In this document: in pieces, positions 23,265 through 40,305 of the stretch | Numbering within the stretch: the stretch's first letter is position 1 | Layout of the letters: every line of letters starts with the position of its first letter | Assembly (NCBI GenBank): GCA_013433145.1 | Contig: CM024181.1 | Coordinates: 3,534,001 to 3,598,000, forward strand | Direction: 5' to 3' | From: Ascaris suum | Lineage: Eukaryota; Nematoda; Chromadorea; Rhabditida; Ascarididae | DNA: 64,000 nt | Notes under the pieces: model-generated | What the model was told of the DNA's origin: nothing | The model's database searches: none | Seen by the model: only the letters and a program-made list of their open reading frames with translations | Position numbers and translations under genes: made by a program

Positions 23265-24691
23265 CTATTTCAAAACTGAAAAATCAAAATATTCTTATGC
23301 ATATATTATTTGATCAACGAAAACTGAACAACGGTTGCAATCTCACTGCAGTTCCGTTGCAGTCGTTGCTGTTCAAAGGTCATTGCTATTCTCCTTTGAC
23401 CATTTTAAGCTATTATAGAGCTCTAGTTTTACAAAACATACTTGAAATCACATCTATGCTTTTATTAGATGATCTTATTAACCCATTTATGATGTGATTT
23501 TATCTTTTCTTCTATTTTTATATGCTTCTGCAAAGATGTGCTAAAAAATTACATTATTGTGGTGTCTCGTCTATACGTGCATATTTATGTATTTGTATTT
23601 ATGTATTTGTATATTTTTGCTTGTTAGTTCGGTTATTTCATCTGGAGAGCCGATGGAGCCAAGGTGAGAAGAATTGATGCATAGAATGACCTAGCAAATT
23701 TCAGAGGAGTTTTGTGCATTTAGAGTGTTTAAAAAAGTGAATGAAAATTTTATCAACGTTTCACTCGATTAGCTTCTCATTTTGCTTTCCTTCAGCCGCA
23801 AGAAAAAACGAATTTTTCAAAAAATATCGACACCAACGGTTCAATTAATGGAAGCATGAATATGATATTTTGTATATTTTATTATTTCTTGATTATTTGT
23901 GAAAGTGGCTCATCAAAGAAGCCAATTGCAAAAGCACATATCGTGCCACCTGTGCTAGCACTAGTACTTCTTCACTTGCTTAACGAATGAATGCCCTCTT
24001 ATAGTATGTTTTAATTGGACTCCTAGGAGGAATGCATAAGATTATGATCCGATTCAGGTAAATAGTATAAAGTCCAACTCTCTTCTACTAACATTGATTT
24101 GCATTATGAGTGGCTTAAAATGTAATATTATTATTTTCGATTATGATATCTTTCTATTCATCTCTTTCAAAATGGCATATATTTTTTTCTTATCTTTCAT
24201 AGTTTTATTGACATATTATTTATTCATCTTCTTTATGAAGAAACAATATTATTATCGTTATCGGTATTGTCATGAACGATTTTTTAAAAAATTGTTCCAT
24301 TGTGAATTAATTCAGTAATTATTAAACTGTAAATAAAATTCATTAATTCATTTCAATAATACTGTATCAATAAGGCGTCGAAAAATGCGAAAAATTGAAC
24401 AAGTCTATTGTGAATATGTTTAGAAACAGTGACATATTAAACGGTAAGCTCACTGATATCGGGCAATGCTTCATTGCTATCGGTGATACCTTGAAGAAAT
24501 TAAATATTGTTGCCACCTTTTTTTTTCTGGAAAATTGCGATTTTTGAGAATTCTAATCAGCGAGAAAATTAAATAGAGTAAAGGATATCACTGAGAAGGA
24601 TCAGAGAGATTTGATTTCGTCCGCTTATTTTATAAAATATCAAAATTGCGTTCGTCAAATCTACTGATTAATATTTTCGATCGGCAAATGA
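23265..24691. other. Intergenic, no gene recognised
   Basis: AT-rich DNA downstream of the pseudokinase stop codon. The first part is presumably 3' UTR. Plus-strand open frames at 23261-23497 and 24094-24318 are hydrophobic and low in complexity and are not supported. Confidence 0.5.
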
Positions 24692-26903
24692 AAACGAATC
24701 TATAAAACCATTTCGACTGTTCGTGTCGTCGTGGATCATGCTGATATTTCAACTATGATCCTGATGAATAATCATCAAGAAGATTCGTTCTTCAGTAACG
24801 AGCATTACCTGCAGATAATGGTCAGCATGGAACGCAGAAGAACAAAAAACCTACTCATCGGTACAGTACAATTGACAAGTGCGGCATTCAAAGGTTTCGT
24901 AGGGAAAGAGTGTGAAGGGGAGGAAATATGAGGGAAACAACACCTCATTCTATGTTTACCAAACTTCCAGTGGTCAGCACCAGCAGCAGCTCCAATAGTT
25001 CGTGGTCTGAAATCATATGACGATCGAAAAGGACATCAACCGGAAATGCGCACGAAAAAAATGCTCACAAAATTTGTACAAAAGTTAATAGGAATATATG
25101 GAATCCTTTAATTTATTAGTTATTGCTTTCTTGATTCAATTGAAATGTGTTTATTTTAATCGCTGAATTGAATGCGTCCCTTGAATTTGAATAAGCATCT
25201 GCTATAAAATATGCTTAGATGCTTAGGCAAACCACCCGACCAGATGGTTTGATGATTCAAAGAAGCATCTGAGCTTATTTTATATAATTTTATTGAGTGT
25301 TAATTGATTGTTGGTAGTTCTTCAAGAAACAATCCACACAAAGGGGTTCGACTTTTCCGCTATGAATGTTCGAATGAGCTATCTTCCACTTGAATATTGA
25401 TGCGCTGATTTATTGTTCGTTTAAAGCAATAGGTATTAGCAAAATAAAATAAATGGAAATAGTGTGCACATAAGTAGAAAATAAACGGAAATATTCGGTA
25501 AAAAATAAAATGTGGTTGCCTCTAGATTTTCATTAGGTTGCTGCTGTGGAGCTCTAGATAGATATACATAAATGGACAAAGACTGCAACTATAGTAGACT
25601 TTGCAATGCTCGATTATATTATAAGGCGAAGTGCATAAAAGCGGGAAATGAAAGAAAATAGATGTAAATTTGCATACTATTACAGCTGTAATGTAAAAAT
25701 TATCCATTGTGTATTTATGTAAATTTCTTAGACGGATGCAGACAGCGTGATGTCCTGCATGATGGAGAGTCCTTCGCGGAAAATGTTCCCATTTTCAATG
25801 GATCACAAAATATTGAAAGGGTAGGTGATATAAAGGTTTATTTTTGAAGTATAGCTCATTAAGAGAACTTGGATTACTGAATGAGATGATTTTTTAATCA
25901 GATACCTTCCTCTCTCATGGGTCGCTTGCGAGTAATTGCTACTTGCTAGGTTGGCGTTAAATAATCGGTAATTTAATGGCTCGAAGAAGCGTGTAAGGGC
26001 TATAGATGGAAAGCAGCACGTGCCGAGGGAAGAAAAGATACAGCTGCAGCCGTTGGTAGAAGATCTTGAAAAGAATGTAATTGTTGGGTAGTTTGGACTG
26101 TCGACAACATAGTCGATCACAGGTAATGCTTCGGCGCCGGGCATCTCTGCTGCAAAACTAATTGTGTTTTTTGTGGAGTCTTCCAAACAACAGGTGTTTA
26201 GACGTAATTAGGAAGGCGGAAGGGTGGGTGGGCGCTAGAGCCAGGAAGTTGGGGGGTGGGGAGGGGTGAATGAGGTGGTGATTAAATCCGAGAATTCGGG
26301 ATTGCGATGTTTGTTGTCGCATAGGAGTGACAAAGTTTTTAGATCACACGTTAGCATGCTGGTGCAATCCAGCTTATTTCGGCTTATACGAGATGCCTAT
26401 TACCGTCATTACTGTTCTTTTATTTAATTACAACCGAGCTTTGCTGTATGCTTCTCTTATATATGTACGACCTGAGTACCACCTGAAACGTGATGATTTA
26501 TTACACTAGATCACATCGCTCAATGTGGTCAATTGAAAATTATTTTACAGCTATGTCGACGTGGTGCTTTTTAAGGAAAATTCAGGAATTTGGAGCAGTG
26601 CCAATAGTTCTTTTAGCTCTCTTTCACCAATATATTATTTTCTAGTTTATTTTTCGTGGGAAAATTGTAATAAAAATTATGCATAGTTATGCAAAGCGTT
26701 TATAAAATATAGAAACGTAATGAAATTTCCATAATTTTTTCTTTTATTCCATGTTTCTTTCTTTTTCAGGTGTAATTGTGCGTACATTTAATTACGTCGT
26801 CAAGTGTCGTTTGATATCGGTATTCACGATGAACAATCTCTCTGCATTGAAATTGAACGAGCAAGTAGTCAACGCTTTCGATTATCGATATGAATGCACT
26901 TAA
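24692..26903 (+). CDS. Tentative gene of unknown function, several candidate exons
   Basis: Three candidate exons agree in phase: an open stretch ending at 24893 (donor GTTTCG; contains MERRRTKNLLIGTVQLTSA), 24978-25075 (acceptor GTGGTCAG, donor GTACAA; APAAAPIVRGLKSYDDRKG, then MRTKKMLTKF) and 25732-25820 (acceptor TTTCTTAG, donor GTAGGT; TDADSVMSCMMESPSRKMF). A plausible last exon is 26770-26903 with a strong TTTTTCAG acceptor, ending FDYRYECT and TAA. Linking 25820 to 26770 needs at least one more exon entering in phase 2 and leaving in phase 1; none was convincing. A plus-strand open stretch at 25981-26090 (KKRVRAIDGKQHVPREEK) could belong but its phase does not fit. No family recognised. 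Some or all of these may be chance. Confidence 0.25.
26222..26266 (+). other. G-rich block with quadruplex potential
   Basis: Runs GGG-T-GGG-T-GGG at 26222-26232 and GGGGGG-T-GGGG-A-GGGG at 26251-26266. At least four G-runs of three or more are closely spaced. Between the tentative exons listed above. Confidence 0.6.
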
Positions 26904-27608
26904 AAGGGTTCAATTAAGAAGACTAAAATATTTCGATGAATTAGGCGAATATTAAAATTCCCTTAGAATATTGCATAAATTTACAAAGTGTCACATGTGA
27001 GTTCCTCAAATAAGAGTTATACAATGATAGCTAATATTGAATGGCATTTCCTTTTAAGTAAATATCAACTGAAAGAAGTATTATTTAACTTTATGCCGAA
27101 TATTTATGCGATCGACAAATTTACAGCATTGTTTGCAAAAAAAAATTCCATCTGAAATTACGAGATAATAATGTTGTATTGTTGCTTTAAAAGCAACCAA
27201 CGATTAATATCAGCTAGAATTTACCTAAATTACCCGTCGATTACCTAGAAAGATGTTTGAGATCGAATGTCTCATATCAATTATTCGTAAACATTTTCGT
27301 TCATTTCTTTTCTTTCAACCAAAAAAAAAAAAAAAAAAAATTACAAAACTTACTGAATTGGTTTAATAAGTACTCCATTTAAAAAAATAATAATAATAAT
27401 CTGATAAATAAAAAGTGATTTATTAAAGAAATAAACAAATAAAAGCAATTATCGATTCGTAGTATTTCTTTTCAGAAGATGTTGACAATCATATGAGGGA
27501 GTGGTCGATTTATGATGAAGAAACCATTTTATTCACGAAAAAAAGAAATTAAATCATTTCTTTAAATTTATTCATTTTTTATTGTTCATGAAAGAGTGCA
27601 TTAAATAG

Positions 27609-31713
<4,105 letters not shown>

Positions 31714-33137
31714 GTTCGTACCGAATATGTGAGACATTGAAAATGATCAAAAGATTCCAGCATGTTGTTTCGTTACTTCTTTAAAATGAGGTGCTATGAA
31801 CGAGAATTCCTGTTGTACGGTTGATTTTTTATTCCACTATGAGGAAATTGTTGATTATTGTCTGTGTATATGCTGATGTCTGTTATCCACCTACGAGAGG
31901 AATCTGTTCCCGAAGGTGGCAAATCGAATTCTTTTATTTCTGAGTTTGCCTACTCATTACACAACACCAAAATAAACATCTTTTTGTTATTAGGGAGTAT
32001 ATACGCGATGAATCGTCGCCTTAAACATTTCTCCATTTACAGAAATTAATTTTATCAATTTTCTAAACATTTGCTGATGGGGCAATACGAATGAAAAATA
32101 TACGAAAATCCTCTGATGAGAATATTTTTTGACCTCTTGATCCTTTTTTTCAATCCTCAACGAGTTGTGATAGTCTTAACAAAACTGTCTTTCAAAAATC
32201 AGAGGTAAATGAAATACACGTGAACAGTTATTTGTGCCGCTATCTTTGAGAGATCTCTTTTGTTATCCTCGAAAGTTGAAGTAATAAAGAGGAACAAAGC
32301 TGTATCATTTGTGAATTTCTCAACGAATTCGAAGCGATCTACACAACATAGTCGCCGGAAAATGTTCTTTTATTTGAACATATTGAACATAATTTAACGT
32401 TAACAATAAAATTAAAACGTTGTAAAGTAATATATTTGCAAATGAACGTTCCTGCATATGAAATGATGCGAACCAAAGATGCGCAATAACATTGGAATTA
32501 TCTTCTCTTTGTAGAATGTCTCAACGTCACGACCTATTAAGACTTGGTCGAACCTGAGGTTCAGCTTGATCCCCGCCGCGATCTAGACCTGGACCAAGTT
32601 TGGAGCAGGCTAATTTAGTTGCGCATCTACGGTCCTGTTGCACTCTTTGTTTCGGAATAGCAAATAAATATACGTAATCCTCCGGGTTTTGCCGATATGC
32701 ACACCTTTCCATAACACTGTAGAAGTACTCGCAGATTCAAGAAGAGAGCTATTAAACACGGTCCTTGAAACCTCTCAATTTTTCGAGTGACAAAGTTAAA
32801 CCGTTAAAAGCAATATGCTAATGATAAAAGGTGCACACTTATTCTTCTGTCCTTTTCTCAATCATGGTACCTGATGGATAGATTTACCTAGTCTGCCTCC
32901 CCATTTAATGATCACTGATTGCTAACAGGAGAGTCGGCACCATGAGTATCAGAAGTAAGGGAGATGAGGAAGTGAACAGAACTTTCAAACGGGCACGATT
33001 GGAAGATGATGAACATGGATTAGAAATAAATTCCCCTAATAAAAAACAGCCATATACAGCTCACCTCATGAGACAATAACTACATATCGATCCTAATCCT
33101 CTGTATAAGCTACAGCTTCACAATAACTCGACAAAGA
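31714..33137. other. Convergent intergenic region
   Basis: Lies between the stop codons of BUD22 and L11 and should contain both 3' UTRs. AATAAA occurs near 31970 on the plus strand. A relatively GC-rich stretch at 32520-32700 has short open frames without splice support. Nothing else recognised. Confidence 0.6.
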
Positions 33138-36100
33138 TTACGTGGTCCTGAGCATCTTTGCTGCTTTCTTCTCGGCGAGCTCTTTCAGCTGCCCATCGAC
33201 GATCTCCTTTCGTTTTTCCAGAAAAGCACGATATTCATCTGGATTCAAATCTTCACGAACCACTTCAATTCCCATTGTTCGGCAGGATTTAATTATCATT
33301 CGACAAATGTCCTGTAAACAAAAAGAAAACTCTTTAACGCAGAGTGAGTGAACAAAGCTAATATCCCTGGTCTCACGCAAATGTAATGGCACACTTACGA
33401 TTCCACAGTGACGACGAAGGGGGAGGGAAGGTTAGATACGTGTTCATTCATTCTGGTGGTCGGCTCGGTGGAGAAAGGGAGGAAGTTTGGAATTTAGGAT
33501 CTACAACAATGGTGGAAACAAGTTCTGCTTTATCAAAAGAAATATAAAAACTATTCCATGCATTTCTTTAACTAAAAAAAACCTATTTAAATCCGGAAAC
33601 CCCCTTCCATTCAAATCCAAAGAGACGAATGGAGTAGTATTAAAAACAAGTCATGAAATTTCCCAAAGATGATTAAAGGCGAGTAGTTTATGTGCTTCTT
33701 AGGTATATAGCCAAACAATGGCCGCCTAATTCCCGTATTACTAAACCACACCTCATCCATACTGCACAGTGCTTACTCATCGTTACGACAGCAAAACTAC
33801 AGTGGCAAACAATTAATAAAATAAAGACGCAAATTCTAAAAGATTACCTGCAGGGGTACTCCCACCAAACACTTATCCCTTGATTTCACTTTTGCGATCT
33901 CGTATATGTGCTTTACAGACAGTTTGCCTGCGATTTCACCTGAAATGATAAATTTTTATTGAAACTGACAAAACGAATCATATACAGGTGTCACTGCTGT
34001 CGAAAAGAGGAAAAACCTAAATGAGGCAGGGAGAAAAGAAACACAGCTGGTTGTCGAGAAACACAAGTAAAAGTGTACACCTCAGAAATTTCGATTTGCG
34101 CGATTAAGGCTTCAGTGATATATAGGCAGTAATTGCTGCAAACATAATGCAGACAATAGAAAAACCTACATGGGAATTTCTTCTAGAACTTTGCTATCGA
34201 TATTTGCAGATTTGTGCGCACTTCTTCCTTATGATCTTTGCCCGGCGAATTATTCGTCTTTAAAGCTTTCTTTCCACGTTAAAACAAAACACCGCTTCTC
34301 AGACATGAATAACCCATGTTCCACGACTGTACGTACTAAACTTGAGTTCCATTTTCAAAAATGCAGAAGGACGGGGACTCGACTGTATTGACGCCGAAAA
34401 TGCCACTGACTTCTAAGACCTGTAACCAAGCTGAAAAGCACATCAATGCAGTTGGCACGATAAGCGCTTTTACATCCCGACTTGCTCAACCAATTTTATG
34501 GTTACGAATAAAGAGCAAAATACGTAGTATAATGCCCTCAGATTTTAGCAAATCCAATCGCTGGTGTCGCTCTCACTGAGTTTTGTTTCCTTGTGAAGCT
34601 ATCGGTGCGAAATGCATATAAATTTCCTCGCGTCCTCAAAAGATAATAAATTTTCCGAAGTTAACAAATCGAAGTGAAATATGACAGAGAACGCCACCAA
34701 TGCTCTACGTTGTAATCAACAGACCTCACAACCCCAACTTCAGTGTTTACCGAGCTGAAACTGCTGCACAGACACATAAGCAGACGCAGAAACGGATGTA
34801 GTCAGGCACACATATGATACTGCAACAGTGCCTTCTGCTAATGAAATCTGCAAAAGTGCGCAAAAATGAATAACTTTCCAGTCATCATTCTGCGCACTTT
34901 TTTCGATCTAAGTATTTTGCTTCCAATCATTTGAAACCAGAAGGCTCGACAAACAACTTCGGGCTGGGACGGGAAGAGAGGAGGGCGGAGGAGGGCGGCG
35001 GTCGTAAACTTCTCGGCACGTTATCTCAAAACGCAGTGTTAAAATCACTAGTCTAGTGCGATGCCATTTCGGCTAATAGCAAATTAGTTTTTCTTTAATG
35101 CCCCGCGGCACTTAAATCACCGACACCATCTTTGAAGTTTCAAAGACGTTCTACCCGTAATAATCCAGTATAAAAGGTAACCAACCGGGGATTTGTCTTC
35201 CTCTACGTATTCCAGCAGCTCTCTTTAATAGCCAACTTGTTGTTGGAGTGCAAATTTCGAGATCATATGTTCGATCCGGTTTTATATAGACTCTTGTTGG
35301 TAAAAGTGCACCTGAACAAGGAAGAAAAACCAACTTAACAAATTCTTATTGCTATTTGAGCAAAGCAATCAGTAAAACTTGCAATGCTGTTATGTTTTGA
35401 AAGTGAAGTTGCTCTTTGATATCGACAATCTACCAGGCGAAATCGGTAATAAAAAACCGTGAAATAACCGATAAAGCGGAAGTCATTTCAATGACTCTAA
35501 TCCTTCAACCACTCGCAAAGAAGCTTACAAGAAGAATGTAATTCCAACATTTTTACTTTATACATTACAGCCAATAGGATAAAAATATAAATGTCAGCTG
35601 AATGGCAAAATTAGCTGAAAAAATATTCCAGAAGAAGTGGAATAAAGTGAACGTTGAATTACAGCTTAAAAGAAGCAATAAAAATAAGTAATTTGAGAGG
35701 AACAATACATATAGTGAGGGAAAATAAAGAAAATAAATATTCGAGAGCGCATAATTCTAAACGAAAGAACTGAGAACAACCTGGCTTAATATGACCTGTC
35801 TCCTTGTTGAATTCTTTGCAAAAATTAGCCACATTAAGGCCTCGTTGACCAAGCTGAGGTCCCAGTGGTGGAGCAGCTGTCGCCATTTGAGCTCTGAAAC
35901 ACTGTAAAATCGGTTAGTGCATCATAAGGGCTGTTTTTTGAAAAGAATAGACAGCTTTCACGACGGTTCATCTACACAATGTCCAGGATGAATATTGCTA
36001 CCGTCGGACTTGCCCCTTAGTTTAGTTTGATCGGCATATGCACAATACACGTTTAGCAAGCCCCAATCCCACTCCCTCTCCCTCTCCCTCCACCACTTAC

Positions 36101-36275
36101 CTACTCGTCATTCGTCAACAGTGAGAGGAAACTTAGAAACATATGATTAGATAGAAACAATTAGAAAAAACAACATATGCAAGGAAACTAACCGAATATT
36201 CGTTTTCAGGAGGGCTCCATGAATCACCTTTACAACCTCTTTCTTTCGTACACGTGCGCCTGCTTTGCTAGCCAT
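33138..36275 (-). CDS. mrpl-11: Mitochondrial large-subunit ribosomal protein L11 (uL11m), 195 aa
   Basis: Five exons join in phase on the minus strand: 36275-36193, 35893-35781, 35311-35186, 33939-33848, 33311-33138; stop TAA; 588 nt. The N-terminus is [20 protein letters not shown]. The L11 signature follows: [19 protein letters not shown] and [16 protein letters not shown] (about residues 31-66), then [53 protein letters not shown] and a C-terminal extension ending [10 protein letters not shown]. The N-terminal domain of uL11 contacts the GTPase-associated centre of the large rRNA and the C-terminal domain binds the rRNA. The GPQLG and the Lys/Arg-rich C-terminal extension mark the mitochondrial form rather than cytosolic uL11. 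Intron 3 (33940-35185) is the longest. The start is the first ATG, 9 nt after a possible acceptor (TTTTATCGAAG is upstream). No oddities. Confidence 0.95.
34752..34794 (+). repeat. Dispersed CAGACA-rich motif, copy in L11 intron 3
   Basis: Contains CTGAAACTGCTGCA followed by CAGACACATAAGCAGACGC. The same 14-mer followed by a GACATACAGACA stretch recurs at 37411-37463. Related CAGACA/TGTCTG clusters occur at 840-878, 2829-2873, 15095-15130, 39993-40030 and 40678-40701. Possibly a short dispersed repeat family. Confidence 0.5.
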
Positions 36276-39200
36276 TCACGTACTTCGATAAAAGCAAACA
36301 GCACACCTGCAATATACTTCGTTACGCTCGAGAACTTCTGGTCGAGCGCTAACTTTTGAACTTTAGGGCATCACTATATAACCTCGAGAAAATCATTTTT
36401 TGTGAGATGCGTTACAGTTTTCTCGAACGATATACTTCGTAAAGTCAATCTATACGTCGTCATTACTACGTTCGCGTAATGACTTCGCGATTATTTGCTT
36501 CAAAAGCCCTGCTGCATGTTGAACTGCAGATATGCGGCTTGGAGGCTTCTATGCTGGAAGAATTGAAAAAGCGCGTCAGAGCTACTGGCCCGACATGCGC
36601 TTTCGCAGTCCCGCCCATCAAGCCAGAAACACCACTTTTTTAAATGCAATAAAACGTGCTCATTACCGCACTCATGTTTTATTCGAACCGCCAACTCCGA
36701 TAAAAACCTTCTAGAAAAGGTTTATTTTTGACACGGTCGTTTGTGAAACATCACGCTGGTCGGCTTAAACGTGACCCACCGCTGTTAAAATATATGCAAA
36801 TTCCCGACCATTTAGGTTCTTATAACTGACCCATATAGAGATCACTTCGAAAACTAATCTTTGGAGTGATTTTGCAGTACAGGTTATACCTACCACGCTT
36901 CGCAACTCTCCTTTAGTGTTCCTCGAGATGAGAGCGGGCAGGCAGAAAGACGTTACCTATTTGCGGATAGATCCGAGTGCCTCTAAAAGACTTTGTAGAC
37001 GTAAACTGTTAGAACCCAAAAAAATGCATGAGAAATGTAAAGGGATTTCGAATATCGGTCATCACACATAAAGGTGTTAATAAAATATGACTATAGGCTA
37101 AAACAAGCTGAAAAATGCGCTAAACGATCTCGTATAATAGAGGCTATCGCGAATAAGCACATCGCAACAACCAGCTTGTTAAACTATCAAAACTTAAAAA
37201 ACAAAACGTCCGCTCTTTCGAGCCAACCGGGTGGCAAAACCGATGTAAAACCCATGTGAATTTCAAACATGCTTGGGTGTTTATAACTGCTTTAAAGTTG
37301 ATTGATAGACTTCAACGATGGCAGATGGGAAAAGAAAATTGGATGCAGGGTCGGATTATGCCTTAGATCGTGCATATTATATTGTTTAACACAAGCTCAG
37401 GTGGCTCCCAAACTGAAACTGCTGCATTGACATACAGACATGCACACACTCATACCGACATACTTGAGAGACAATTGTCGTCACAACCCATCCGGCTCTG
37501 GTCGGCGTACTAGGGGGTCGATTTTTGGAAGAAAATTTTCATGCATTTTGCAAAGACACACAAAAGCCGAGCATTTTAAGCATTTGCACACAATTCTATC
37601 TCGCTGCTTACTTTGAGTGGCAAGTTCGCTGTGCGCATTCGCCTTTTGGAACCTAGTTCCGCCTTTCTCCATGTATATCACCTCAGTACGTGTTAAATTC
37701 ACCTCGGATTACGAACAGGGATCCGACTGAGGTCAGATGTAACTTATGGCTCGATCGAGGTAGACTAAACCAGGCCCAAGATGTTATAGGATGGTGACGC
37801 GATAGAGACCCGCTTTGCGAATGGAATTGAAATTAACTTCGAGTCTTTATCTTCACATTTAAATTTTGTCGCTAAGGATCCGCTAAAGAACATTTGTAGT
37901 CATATTATCAACACTTTCGTCGATCATTGCCTAACACATCGATCGTTTCGCTACTAGGTGCCACCGAGCAGACAGGTACCCAACGAAGGGAAGAACATCC
38001 TCGCACAGGTAGAGGAAAGGAAGTTCACCTCTGTTGCAATGAAAACAATAACAGAAAGGAAAAAGACGACGGTAACACGTTGGTTATTTAATGTGGCCTT
38101 TCTCAACGACTGGAAATTGAAAAACATCCAGAACGCTTCTGGACACAATAGTACTCCAGCGTTCTCCCCAAGAACCTCTTCATGGACCGATATCCTCAAC
38201 CATTAGCATTGGAGACAGCACGAGATCCTCAAATCTCAAGTTGTTAGAGAAGGCGCAAAAAAAATAAATAAATAAATAAACCAAAACATAAAGAAACGGG
38301 TGAAAATGTCGGCCAATTTGAAATTTGGTCGAGTGCCAAATGCGTAATCTTGCTAAGACCATCAGATAGTGTGAGCGGTAATGATACGCAGCGCGTCGCG
38401 TACGCAAATTGCGTATGTTGCAGTGCTGCATTAGTTGTATTAATGACGCTTAAATTTATTCACTCATCGTTTGCGCTAATCTAACAGCACTGTTGCGTGA
38501 GTTAAAGCTGCTTTCGTCGGCATTCGTTTTGTTTAAAATTTTCCCAAGATTTTCGAGCAGCGTTCTAATTTCCAGTCTTTCTTTTTTGAATGTCTTTGTC
38601 ATTTCTAAGTGAATCGTAAACCCGGTGGGTCGACGATTATTAACTTCATCATTTAATGGATATGTGGTCGTTGCAAATGTCTATGTAAGTTGGTTGTTTA
38701 ATTTGTTGTTGCTTATGATGATGAATTTGATTTGTAACAGATGCTTCGTTCTAATGTGATTCTCGTTGAATTAGGGCATCTCAGTGATCTTTTATTGGCA
38801 ACTAAACGATGAGGTACGATACCTGGTCATGTTGAATTTACATATATGAGTGAAACTAGTTTGTGATATTGGGAGGGAGAGGTGAGGGAGGAGGGGATGC
38901 AGGAGGAAAGCGTTACATAATGAGAGTAACTAAAACAATTAAAAAACTATGAGTTGGGCAAAGAAGTGAGTCGCTGGAGGTTCTAAAAAATAAAAGTGCC
39001 AAAGGTGATAGCCTCGTAAGGCTGCAAGTTTTATATCCGGTTGGTGTCAGAAAGCGGTGTTTTGAACGATGATTTAAGGCTTGAAGTCGTTTGACGATTT
39101 TTTCTTTTACAAACATGGGTTTTTATATCGTTGTACACTTAAGCCAGTTATGACGGAATTTGGCATCTATCTGAGCACTAAACAGTAGAGAAGAAACACA

Positions 39201-40305
39201 TCGATACCTCAAAAAAGAGGTGGATAAGCCTTCCAAAATACATTTTTACGCCTGAATCCTCCACTCCGGGAGTTCGATGGCGATCTAAGCGTTTCCAGAA
39301 TGTCTCGACCTAGTTAAATCACTCTATCCTCAAGCACAGCAATGCCCCATGAATGCTAATGTGCACGACATTCAAGCCAGTAATGTGAGGTGAGCCCCGT
39401 CAGAACATGATTTTAATGTCGGATTTGGATAACTTCAGCGCGGTATGCGTATAGCGGATTTTATAGCTCGAGGTTTATATTTCCTAACATTTGGAGATTA
39501 GGCTTGAATCTGATCTCGTTCGTGACCCGAACCGGAACCCAGTTTAACCCTGATTCCCTTATCGAGGAAACCGAACGATTCAAATGAAGGATCGCTGACA
39601 GCTGCGCCACTTGGAAATGTCCACACAGATCACTAACAGAACAGCCATGGAAGCTTGGCAGAAATACGATATTTGCGTTTGCAATCTCGTCCATCAGACA
39701 GCAGCGTGGTATATTGCCACCAGTTAATGAAACGCGGGCACCAGCACATTCATTTTATGCTAAGCCGACCACTTGTACCGATTATTCACTAATGATTCGT
39801 CCTTCCGATCCGACCGATTTCTGAACTCGGTTGCTCTAAATGTTATCGGAGCGGTCGTAGAATGTATGCAATTTTTTGGCACATCAAAGTTTTTATAGCT
39901 TCTTTAGAAACCATTCATTCAACTCAGACGTTGGAGTATGGGATCATCCGTTTGCTCGCTGTGATCATTTGAGTTCACGCACTAGGACTAACGGACAGAC
40001 AGACAGACACGTGGGGGACACAAGAACGGACACACTTTGTAAATGAAGGTTTTTGCGCCGTACAGATCGACGCAGGGTGCAAAACAAATGGAGGTTTGCA
40101 AAAGCGCTCATAGAAATATGCGACCTGAGTTAATATTCAAATATTAAGCATAATACTAAAATGTGTTTCAAGTCAAAGCGTATAGATAAACATATGCTTT
40201 AAGTTGGATAATTGCTTGCTCGAATGCAATTGTCGGTCGCAATTCGGGCATCATCGATGAAGATCTTATTTAAAATCATGCGACATTTTTCTTTCTGCAT
40301 TTTAG
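36276..40305. other. Divergent intergenic region (L11 and zinc-finger gene)
   Basis: About 4 kb between the start codon of L11 and the first coding exon of the AT-hook/zinc-finger gene; promoters of both should lie here. It has a slightly higher GC content than the left part. Open frames on both strands (for example 36500-36714 and 37954-38206) lack consistent splice context. Untranslated first exons of the plus-strand gene cannot be excluded. CAGACA-type motif copies are present at 37411-37463 and 39993-40030. Confidence 0.5.
40296..40305 (+). other. Splice acceptor directly abutting the start codon
   Basis: TGCATTTTAG ends immediately before the ATG at 40306. This fits either spliced-leader addition directly at the start codon or a cis-spliced 5' UTR exon; an upstream coding exon is also possible. 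Confidence 0.5.

Noticed and set aside
25803..26186. 127-codon minus-strand frame
   Set aside because: No start or splice context and no recognisable domain; the opposite strand has equally open sequence. Probably chance in a less AT-rich stretch.
37954..38206. Overlapping open frames on both strands between L11 and the zinc-finger gene
   Set aside because: Equal openness on both strands, no consistent exon borders.
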